Of a DNA stretch of 64,000 nucleotides, positions 16,922-24,002 are shown piece by piece (within the stretch, counting starts at the first letter, position 1; each line of letters starts with the position of its first letter). Made by a program: the position numbers and the translations under genes. This DNA is from Pseudomonas marincola. Its GTDB lineage: Bacteria > Pseudomonadota > Gammaproteobacteria > Pseudomonadales > Pseudomonadaceae. Below the pieces are notes generated by a model. The model searched no databases. It saw only the letters and a list, made by a program, of their open reading frames with translations, and had not been told where the DNA came from. The stretch covers positions 1-64,000 of the forward strand of contig NZ_FPBC01000016.1 of assembly GCF_900116605.1 (NCBI RefSeq). The letters run 5' to 3'.

Positions 16922-18533
16922 TGTCAGCGTCAGCATCCGCCCGCGCAATGCATGGGAAGCGCTCGACCTCGGCACCCTGATGGCCCGCCAGCATGGCGCA
17001 CTGCTGATGCTCAGCTGGGCGATTATCACCGTGCCGGTTTTTGCCGTGCTATGCCTGCTGTTCTGGGATTCGCCGGGTTGGGCGGTATTGATTTTCTGGT
17101 GGCTTAAACCGGTCTATGAGCGCCTGCCGCTGCATATCATTTCACGCAGCGTATTTGGTGAGACCCTGACATTGAAGGCTGCCCTGCGCGAGTATCCGCG
17201 CCTGATCAGGCCGCAACTGCTGGCCAGCCTGACATGGCGCAGGCTAAGCATGCGCCGAAGTTTCTACATGCCGGTGCAACAACTCGAAGGGCTTGCCGGG
17301 CGCGCCCGCAACGACCGAATTGCGGTGCTGGGCCTGCGTGATGCCCGCCCCGCTACCTGGCTGACGCTGGTCGGCGTGCACATTGAAACCGCGCTGTATC
17401 TGGGCGGCATCAGCCTGTTCTATCTCATGTTGCCAGGCCAGATAGAAACCGACTGGAGTTGGCAGAACTTGCTCGAAGCCACCAGCCACGATTGGCTCTG
17501 GCTTGAACACCTGTCGAACCTGATTTATGTGCTGGTATTGATCATCTGGGAACCGATTTATGTGGCCTGCGGATTCAGCCTGTACCTCAACCGTCGCACG
17601 GTGATCGAGGCGTGGGATCTCGAGTTGGTATTCCGCCAGATTCGCCAGCGTCTCAGCGGCGCGGCAAGCGCATTGCTGCTCGGCTGTGCGCTGCTGCTAA
17701 GCCAGTTGCCCACTCAGGCGATGGCCGCTTCGGTCACTGGCGAGACAGCAGTGGCACCCAATGGTGTGGCTGCCACAAGTGAAACCGTCATCGCTCATCC
17801 CCAAGTAGAACCGTTGGGGCCTGATGCTGAACGGCTTGGCAAGCAGCCACTCAACAGCAAGCAAGCGCAAGAAAGCATTCACAGCCTGTTGGATCAGCCG
17901 CCGTTCGAGAACCGCCAGACAGTTACCAGCTGGCGCTTGAGCTCGAACGACGAGTCGGATAAAGCCAAGAACGCCGACTGGCTGGAAACACTGATCAAAG
18001 GTTATAAAAATCTGGCCGAGTTCTGGGACTCACTGCGCGTACTCAACCAAATTTTCGAGATTCTGCTCTGGGCCGCGCTGGCAGGCCTGATCGTCACCCT
18101 GATTTGGCGTTACCGGGATTGGCTACGCACCTTCTCCGAACGCTTGAAAATCTCCCGTCCGCAACAACGCCGCCAGCCTGAAGAGCAGCTTTTTGGTCTT
18201 GCCGTTACCCCGCAAAGCTTGCCCGACAACATCAGCGCCGAAGCCCAGCGTCTCTGGGACACAGACCCGCGCGCGGCACTCAGCCTGCTCTATCGGGCAA
18301 TGCTCAGCCGCTTGCTGCATGATCACGCGCTGGCGCTGAAAACTTCACACACCGAAAGCGAAGTACTGGCCTGTATCGAGACGCTTGAACAACCTGCGCT
18401 TAATCAGTTCAGCCAGCTGCTGACTCAGCATTGGCAGAACCTTGCTTATGGCCATCGCCTGCCGCCTGCCAGCCTCAAGCAGCAACTGTGCACAGGCTGG
18501 GATCAGGTCTTCGAGCGCGAGGGCCACGCATGA
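16908..18533 (+). CDS. DUF4129-domain membrane protein
   Basis: 541 residues. N-terminal helices (about 35-80), a cytoplasmic part, more helices around 165-235 and 265-285, then a large non-membrane segment, a single helix near 390-410 (IFEILLWAALAGLIVTLIW) and a C-terminal DUF4129 domain (about 440-530, RLWDTDPRAALSLLYRAMLS). The start ATG at 16908 lies inside the previous gene, and its TGA overlaps the next ATG. Function unknown; the operon links it to the MoxR ATPase. Confidence 0.8.
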   Translation: MRLSDVSVSIRPRNAWEALDLGTLMARQHGALLMLSWAIITVPVFAVLCLLFWDSPGWAVLIFWWLKPVYERLPLHIISRSVFGETLTLKAALREYPRLIRPQLLASLTWRRLSMRRSFYMPVQQLEGLAGRARNDRIAVLGLRDARPATWLTLVGVHIETALYLGGISLFYLMLPGQIETDWSWQNLLEATSHDWLWLEHLSNLIYVLVLIIWEPIYVACGFSLYLNRRTVIEAWDLELVFRQIRQRLSGAASALLLGCALLLSQLPTQAMAASVTGETAVAPNGVAATSETVIAHPQVEPLGPDAERLGKQPLNSKQAQESIHSLLDQPPFENRQTVTSWRLSSNDESDKAKNADWLETLIKGYKNLAEFWDSLRVLNQIFEILLWAALAGLIVTLIWRYRDWLRTFSERLKISRPQQRRQPEEQLFGLAVTPQSLPDNISAEAQRLWDTDPRAALSLLYRAMLSRLLHDHALALKTSHTESEVLACIETLEQPALNQFSQLLTQHWQNLAYGHRLPPASLKQQLCTGWDQVFEREGHA

Positions 18534-19732
18534 GCAGACGCAATGGACTGCTACTGATTGGTGCGCTGCTGATTGCACTCGGCTTGCTCGGCAGTTACTT
18601 GCTCGGGCGCGCCGAGCCGTATGAAGAAGTGATCAAGCATGGCCCCTCGCCTGAGGCCAGAAGCAACCGGTATTTGGCAGCCGAACATTTCCTGCGCAAA
18701 CAAGGCATCGCCGTTGAGCGTGCCGACAGTTTGGCCCGCCTGAAAACCTTGCCCAGCCGTGGACAAACCCTGCTGCTTTTAGGCTCCCGGTACAACATGA
18801 CGCCCCAGCAAACCGATCGGCTGCTGGCATGGACCGCACAAGGCGGGCACTTGGTCGTGGTGGCCGAGCGCCTGTGGGACAAGGAACAAGGAAAAAGTGG
18901 CGACCTGCTTCTCGACACATTGAGCATCGAGCAATACGAGAGCGCTGACCTGCCAGAAATAGAACCTGAACAAGCAGATTCATCGGCTGCGGCGCAACAC
19001 CCCGCCGACACCGAGAAGAATCATTATCCAACGCTGACTCAGCTCTACTTGCAGAACGAAACAGCGCCGGCGTACATCGGCTTCGACACCGAGTTCCACC
19101 TCGCCGACCCCAAGAATCAAGCCTACGCCTGGGCTAATAGCGCTGACAGCACGCATTTACTGCAACTGTTTTATGGCGAAGGTCTGGTAACGGTGATGAC
19201 CGATGCCTGGATCTGGCAGAACGACAAGATCGACCGATACGACAACGCCTGGCTGCTTTGGTATTTAACTCAGGACAGCCGCGTAACCATGCTCTATCGC
19301 GCCGAACACGACAGCCTGGCAACGCTACTTTGGCGCAATTACCGGCTGGCGATTGGCGCACTGTTGCTGCTGATCATTGCTGCAGTCTGGCATCTCGGCA
19401 TGCGCCAGGGCCCGATCCGGCAACCGGCCAGCCATAGCCGCCGGCAACTGCTTGAACACCTGCGCGCAAGCGCCGAGTTTATTGTCCGTCACAATGGCCA
19501 GAAAGCCTTGATGCGCGGCTTGCAGATCGACATTCAGCGCCGCGCCCGCCGTCGTCATCCGGGCTTCGACAAACTCGATGTGGCCCAGCAATGGCACATT
19601 ATCGGACGCCTCAGCCGGATGCCCGCCAGTGCGATTAGTCGCGCCATGCGGCCTTTGCCAAACGAACGCCTCTCGGCCAGTGAATTCACCCGTCAGGTTG
19701 CCCACCTGCAAACTCTCAGGAATGCCCTATGA
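18530..19732 (+). CDS. DUF4350-domain protein
   Basis: 400 residues: one N-terminal membrane helix (about 6-25), a periplasmic alpha/beta domain of the DUF4350/GldG-like type (about 40-270, including LLLLGSRYNMTPQQTDRLLAWTAQGGHLVVV), a second helix (about 285-303) and a cytoplasmic C-terminal region. The family resembles the gliding/ABC-associated GldG fold. It overlaps its upstream neighbour by ATGA. In the undisturbed operon its stop would overlap the moxR start in the same way, but an island is inserted exactly there. Confidence 0.82.
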   Translation: MSRRNGLLLIGALLIALGLLGSYLLGRAEPYEEVIKHGPSPEARSNRYLAAEHFLRKQGIAVERADSLARLKTLPSRGQTLLLLGSRYNMTPQQTDRLLAWTAQGGHLVVVAERLWDKEQGKSGDLLLDTLSIEQYESADLPEIEPEQADSSAAAQHPADTEKNHYPTLTQLYLQNETAPAYIGFDTEFHLADPKNQAYAWANSADSTHLLQLFYGEGLVTVMTDAWIWQNDKIDRYDNAWLLWYLTQDSRVTMLYRAEHDSLATLLWRNYRLAIGALLLLIIAAVWHLGMRQGPIRQPASHSRRQLLEHLRASAEFIVRHNGQKALMRGLQIDIQRRARRRHPGFDKLDVAQQWHIIGRLSRMPASAISRAMRPLPNERLSASEFTRQVAHLQTLRNAL

Positions 19733-19900
19733 TCTGGCACTTGGAAAGCGTTAGATCTCTGCCATATTAGGAACAGCCCCTTAGAAACTCAGAAGCATGG
19801 TGCTGAGATAAAGCCTGAGGGTCGGTCCTATAGCCCTAACTCTGTCAGAACAGACAAAGGGATTGGATGTCTGGTCAGTGCAGGGGACGGCAAATGGAGC

Positions 19901-20482
19901 TTGTGTGGGGCTACTGAGGATTTGGTGATCGCCGGGCAACCCTATCCGGGGTTCCGCATTCTGCTTTGGGACTCGATGGAGAGTTGCGTCCCGGCCAATC
20001 AGTTCCTTCGTCACTACCTGCTTCGCGGGGCCATTGGTTCTCGCCATTCCTGGCCTAGTACCGGACGCGCGCTGTACGACCTCTTCAGCTTTCTCCAGGC
20101 TCATGAGATTGACTGGCGCGACGTTGATCGTGGCGAGGCCAAGAGCCTTGTGCCGGCCTATCGGGACTACTGCCTAGTGACGTGCGAACTGGCACTGAAC
20201 ACCACTCGCCAGCGCCTGACTTACATCTGCAAGTTCTATGAGTTCGCGCTGAAGGAGGGGTGGGTGAAGCGCCTGCCCTTCGCCTATGAAGAACGCACCG
20301 TGAGGCGTGAAACAGGCCTCCTTGCGCATATTGATGCCAGTGGCGGTAAGGCTGTTGCAAACGACGTGATGCCGCGTAGCCACAAGACCCTACCCAAGTT
20401 CCTGAGCATGGCCGAAATTAAGGCACTCCTTTCCGCAGCGGAGAACCCCCATCACCGGATGATGATGCGCTTAGGGTTGTAG
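19901..20482 (+). pseudogene. Truncated tyrosine recombinase/integrase
   Basis: About 193 residues resembling the N-terminal SAM-like DNA-binding domain of phage-type integrases (HSWPSTGRALYDLFSFLQAH, LALNTTRQRLTYICKFYEFA) and the beginning of the catalytic domain (LSMAEIKALLSAAENPHHRM). It breaks off at ...MMRLGL, just where the R-containing box I would come. The stop codon lies in the terminal repeat of the IS3 element, so the catalytic R, H and Y residues are lost. The frame is open further upstream to the DUF4350 stop, so the original start may be earlier than the TTG at 19901. The island is probably unable to excise alone. Confidence 0.75.
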
Positions 20483-20485
20483 TGG

Positions 20486-21345
20486 TCAACTAATCCCGGA
20501 CACGGTTTTAAGTTTTTCTTCAGCAACAGCGGGCGCCAGCCCGCTGTTGAATTGATGTGGCCTTTGCCAGTTATATTGCTGCATCAAAAAGCGTCTTATA
20601 TCTTGCTGTGCCAGCGAAGCGCTCATGTAGCCAACGGTCGGTATCCATTCTGTTTTCAGGCTACGAAATAACCGTTCCATCGGCGCATTGTCATAGCAGT
20701 TCCCACGGCGACTCATGCTCTGTTTGAAACGATAGCGCCAGAGTCTTTGGCGGAAGCAGCGGCTGCCGTATTGGCTTCCTTGGTCGCTGTGAAATAGTAC
20801 GTTTTGAGGTCGGCCACGTTGCTCATAGGCCATGTCCAATGCCTTAACTACGAGTTCAGCATCGGGCTTCGATGAAAACGCCAATCCACCACGCGGCGGG
20901 CGAAGAGGTCGATCACAGCTGCCACGTAGTGCCAACGACCCTGAGCCCAAACATAGGTGATATCACCACACCAGACCTCATTCGGCGCTGACACAGTGAA
21001 CTCCCGGTCAAGCACATTTGGAATATCAGGGCGCTCCACGGTTGCCTTTTTATAGGCATGCGAGCCAAGCTGCTTACTAATTAAGTTCAACTCGTTCATC
21101 AGCTTACGTACTTTGAATCGCCCCAACCTTTATGCCGTCCTCCCTCATCATGGACATGATGCTCCGACTACCAGCTGCGCTGCAGCTCTGGGTAAACAAC
21201 TCGTTCACACGGCTGCGCAGAACAAGTCGTTTAACATCCGGAGTTCGTCGCTTGCGACAGTGTGCGTAATAGCAAGATCGAGTGACTTCAAATACCGAGC
21301 ACAACAGATCAACAGACTCGTTAGAACGCAGTTGATCGATTAACG
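20486..21345 (-). pseudogene. IS3 transposase orfB with two frameshifts
   Basis: The DDE integrase domain is spread over three frames. The first part (about 21345-21120, SVFEVTRSCYYAHCRKRR) ends at DGIKVG and continues in another frame as RFKVRKLMNELN; this second part holds the first catalytic Asp (WCGDITYVWAQGRW) and breaks near VVDWRF; the third holds the second Asp (FHSDQGSQYGS) and the Glu (DNAPMERLFRSLKTEW). All three catalytic residues survive in the DNA, but no single frame encodes them, so the transposase is dead unless sequencing errors explain both shifts. Confidence 0.85.
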
Positions 21346-21648
21346 CGAGAGCTCATGCTCCTCGGCCATCAAGAGCGCGGTTGCCTTTTTTAGAATAGAT
21401 TTTTCCCGCTCTAGCCGGTTGATACGGGCTTCCAGTTCCTGGTTTTTTTGCTGCTCAGGCGTCAGTACTTTGCTCTTCGGAGTGATGCCAGTGCGTTCCT
21501 GCTGAAGCTGATCGACCCAACGGCGCAGAGCTGTCTCACCAATACCCAGTGAGCGACTGGCCTCGATGAAGCTGTAGTTTTGCTTGAGCACGAGATCAGC
21601 AGCCTCGCGTTTGAATTCAGGGGAAAAGGTACGGCGTTGCTTGGTCAT
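21340..21648 (-). CDS. IS3 transposase orfA (helix-turn-helix)
   Basis: A 102-residue DNA-binding subunit starting MTKQRRTFSPEFKREAADLV, with a helix-turn-helix (FIEASRSLGIGETALRRWVD) and a leucine-zipper-like C-terminus (QELEARINRLEREKSILKKA) that pairs OrfA with OrfAB. In intact IS3 elements a -1 frameshift near the end of orfA produces the active fusion. Intact here, but its partner is broken. Confidence 0.88.
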   Translation of the reverse strand: MTKQRRTFSPEFKREAADLVLKQNYSFIEASRSLGIGETALRRWVDQLQQERTGITPKSKVLTPEQQKNQELEARINRLEREKSILKKATALLMAEEHELSR

Positions 21649-21743
21649 ATGACACCTCGTTCTGGCGAGTATTCTCGCCTAAATGAGTGTCCGGTTTCAT
21701 TAGACCACTACACGCCTACCTTGCTGGTATTGTAGAATCAATC

Positions 21744-21873
21744 GCGAAGGGGTGGGTTTTTCCTCTCGTGCAAGCGAGGGCGGTTCTGATAATTAACAGC
21801 TTCGGCTGTTGGGCCTTGCCCACTGATCCCTCTGGGGATGTTCAACGGTACTCAAACCCTCCCACCCCTTCGC
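21744..21873 (+). ncRNA. Structured RNA candidate upstream of the SLATT-RT genes
   Basis: A 130-nt segment closed by a perfect 13-bp stem: GCGAAGGGGTGGG (21744-21756) with CCCACCCCTTCGC (21861-21873). Inside are four hairpins: CTCTCG/CGAGGG (21763-21780), AACAGC-TTCG-GCTGTT with a UUCG tetraloop (21795-21810), TGGGC/GCCCA (21810-21822) and ATCCC/GGGAT (21826-21839). A TAGAAT -10-like hexamer at 21733-21738 would start transcription at about the first base of the closing stem, and CTTTTCT follows the last. It ends 21 bp before the SLATT start. Its position fits an RNA template or cofactor for the RT. An attenuator or terminator role is an alternative. Confidence 0.65.
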
Positions 21874-21894
21874 CTTTTCTATGGAGAGATGTGA

Positions 21895-22461
21895 GTGAAA
21901 AAGGACGGCGTCTGGTTCACCTATAAGGCACGCATTCAGGCCCACAAACGCCTGGAATGGCTCGACTTTCACTCACAGCTTTTGCTGGTGTGGTACGCAA
22001 TATTGAGTGCAGCACTCGGCGTGTTGACTATTAGGAACAGTGAGGTACTAGGCGCCAATACCGACATTATGGCGACCATTCTCTCGGTTGCTTTACTTGG
22101 TGTATCACTCACGGTTACTAACCGGGACTTCCGTTTGCGGGCCGTGCAAATGCGCACGAACTACCTAGAGCTGCAGAAGCTCCACCGCCGGCTCCCTGAC
22201 GAATCCCAAGATCCCAGTTATCCCAAGCCCACCGATGAACAAATCGAGCGGTATGACGAGTTACTTGCCGCCACTGAGAACCATCGTGAGATCGATGATC
22301 GAATTGCCCGCGTTTTTGCAACGGGACTCACAAGTAGATCACCAACGGCCTTCGAAAGCTTCGATGCCCTGCTATGGATCACTTTGCGCTTTCTGATCAC
22401 AACAGGTCTTTATATTCTGCCGGTAGCAGCAGGGCTTTACTCGTATTGGGCCAAGCCATGA
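21895..22461 (+). CDS. SLATT-like membrane protein (predicted effector)
   Basis: 188 residues from a GTG start preceded by GGAGAG at 8-nt spacing. A short basic N-terminal helix (FTYKARIQAHKRLEW) leads to two membrane helices (about 29-46, LLLVWYAILSAALGVLTI, and 58-74), then a charged helical cytoplasmic part (TNYLELQKLHRRL, AATENHREIDDRIAR) and a last hydrophobic segment (about 163-186). This matches the SLATT group, two-helix proteins predicted to form pores or perturb membranes when a nucleotide or nucleic-acid sensor fires. Its stop overlaps the RT start (ATGA), so both are made together. Family assignment is by architecture and context. Confidence 0.7.
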   Translation: MKKDGVWFTYKARIQAHKRLEWLDFHSQLLLVWYAILSAALGVLTIRNSEVLGANTDIMATILSVALLGVSLTVTNRDFRLRAVQMRTNYLELQKLHRRLPDESQDPSYPKPTDEQIERYDELLAATENHREIDDRIARVFATGLTSRSPTAFESFDALLWITLRFLITTGLYILPVAAGLYSYWAKP

Positions 22462-23822
22462 GTGCCGCCCTTAGCTTCAAGAGACGTTTCTCTCGCAAGA
22501 GCTTGCAGGAAATCTACACCGACAAGATCAAGCTATCAGGAGCGATAGGGCTGGATCGCGTGAGACCCGCGAATCTCGACAAGGATCTAATCGCCGAGCT
22601 GGATCACATCATCCAAAAGGTTGACCAAGGCGCCTATCGGTTCACGGCATACAAGGAAAAATTGATTCTCAAGGGGGCATCGTCGCTCCCTAGGCAGATT
22701 TCCATCCCAACGGCCAGAGACAGAATTGTTTTAAAGGCCCTCTGTAACTGCCTCGCCGACGTATTCCCCACAGCCAAGCTAATCCTGCCGCAAATCGTCA
22801 TCGACGACCTCAAAGGCGCTCTCGACTCAGGCGCTTTCGCTGAATACGCAAAGATCGACCTAAAGACTTTCTACCCCAGCATTCCGCACGAACTGATTAC
22901 TAAAGCCACCAAGACGAAGATCCGAAAGGCACAGTTCAGGCGTCTCATAGCCGACGCCCTCACCACCCCCACTGTCCCGGAATCCCGAGGTGGCAGAGAT
23001 GCGGATCGATCAAGTGTCGGGGTACCGCAGGGATTGGCTATCTCAAACGTCTTGGCTGAAATTGCTATGCAGGGCATCGATACCGCTTTCCAGTCGCGAC
23101 CAGGAATTTGGTATAAGCGATATGTAGATGACATCCTGATTTTAACGCCGGAAGGTGAGGCTCAGTCCACCGCGAACGAGCTGATTGTCGCCCTTAAGGC
23201 ACTCAAGCTGAATCCGCACGACTTCGGCCCGGACTCTAAATCCAAGGTCGATGACTTGACCGAGCCTTTTAGCTTTCTGGGATATCAAGTCGAAGGCGGC
23301 GAAATTTTGGTTCGCCGCGAGAGCATTCTCAGATTTGAAGGCTCTATAGCAAAAATTTTCACTGCCTATCGTCATAAGCTTCAAAGCGCTCGCAGTCGCG
23401 CAGATAAAGAGCGTGCCCTCGCCTATTGCCAATGGAAGCTCAACCTTCGGATCACCGGCTGTATTTTTGAAGGCAAACGCCTTGGTTGGGCTGCGTACTT
23501 TTCGCAGATCACCAGCACCTCTCAGCTCCGAGCGATAAATCACACCATCAGCAAGCTGACTCACCGCTTCTGTCCACGAGGCGAGGTTCGCCCGAAGTCC
23601 CTTATCAAGACCTTCTATGAGCTGCAGCGTGGCTTAAGCGCAAACCATCGGTACATCCCTAACTTCGATGACCTGCACGTAGCTCAGAAGCGCCAGGTGC
23701 TTGAGATTTGGCTTGGCGCTGACGCCAGGCTTTTAAGCGATGCTGAGGTTGAGCGGCGGTTTGCCATCAAGATCAGTAAGGCGGTACGTGAGTTGGAAGA
23801 AGATATTGCTCAAACGTCTTAG
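22458..23822 (+). CDS. Reverse transcriptase (SLATT-associated, defence type)
   Basis: 454 residues with all core RT motifs: RQISIPTARDRIV (motif 2 region), motif A KIDLKTFYPSI with Asp134, motif B GVPQGLAIS (188-196), motif C YVDD (222-225) and motif E FSFLGYQV. About 170 further residues, helical and basic, follow; they lack the maturase and HNH domains of group II introns. I see no retron-type msr/msd next to the gene and no adenine-mutated variable repeat of a diversity-generating element. The ATGA overlap with the SLATT gene and the structured RNA upstream place it among defence-associated RTs, where the enzyme makes cDNA on a partner RNA. Catalysis looks intact. Confidence 0.88.
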   Translation: MSAALSFKRRFSRKSLQEIYTDKIKLSGAIGLDRVRPANLDKDLIAELDHIIQKVDQGAYRFTAYKEKLILKGASSLPRQISIPTARDRIVLKALCNCLADVFPTAKLILPQIVIDDLKGALDSGAFAEYAKIDLKTFYPSIPHELITKATKTKIRKAQFRRLIADALTTPTVPESRGGRDADRSSVGVPQGLAISNVLAEIAMQGIDTAFQSRPGIWYKRYVDDILILTPEGEAQSTANELIVALKALKLNPHDFGPDSKSKVDDLTEPFSFLGYQVEGGEILVRRESILRFEGSIAKIFTAYRHKLQSARSRADKERALAYCQWKLNLRITGCIFEGKRLGWAAYFSQITSTSQLRAINHTISKLTHRFCPRGEVRPKSLIKTFYELQRGLSANHRYIPNFDDLHVAQKRQVLEIWLGADARLLSDAEVERRFAIKISKAVRELEEDIAQTS

Positions 23823-24002
23823 CAATTTTCAGCTCTTGGGGCCTGTTAAAACGCTGAAGAATAGCGGCAGCACTCGCCCTTAGTGCTGGAGTTCTGAAGG
23901 TGACCTGGCCGGTAGGCCTGAATTAAGTAGTTAGCCGAAGGCCAAGTTTTTCGTCTCCAAAGCGTTAGCCTTTATCCCATAGATGATGCCAAGGATGTCC
24001 TC
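23823..24002. other. 180-bp non-coding segment with hairpins before the ATPase gene
   Basis: Holds a perfect 7-bp hairpin (CAGCACT, 7-nt loop, AGTGCTG, about 23869-23889) and a GC-rich self-complementary stretch around GGCCGGTAGGCC (about 23908-23920). AAGGATG before 24003 is the ribosome site of the ATPase gene. The segment may carry that gene's promoter, or be a terminator/attenuator of the SLATT-RT unit, or part of a second RNA. GGTAGGCC and GACCTG recur in the non-coding region after the ATPase gene. Confidence 0.45.

Larger units (their letters stand above)
20478..21712 (-). mobile_element. IS3-family insertion sequence, decayed
   Basis: Bounded by 26-bp imperfect inverted repeats: both outer ends begin TGTAGTGGTC and end CCGGACAC, with differing middle bases. 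Length 1235 bp, normal for IS3. It holds orfA and a frameshifted orfB on the minus strand. The flanks show no direct repeat (left ...AGGGT, right CGCCT...), so sequence next to it, including the integrase C-terminus, was probably deleted. Confidence 0.85.

Noticed and set aside
21687..21926. 79-residue frame covering the RNA candidate
   Set aside because: It starts in the IS3 terminal repeat, crosses all hairpins of the folded segment and overlaps the SLATT start; no protein similarity recognised.
22458..23822. RT as a retron, group II intron or diversity-generating element
   Set aside because: I recognised no msr/msd-like inverted pair in the usual place, no maturase or HNH domain, and no adenine-variant template/variable repeat pair. 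A SLATT partner and upstream folded RNA fit the defence RTs better.
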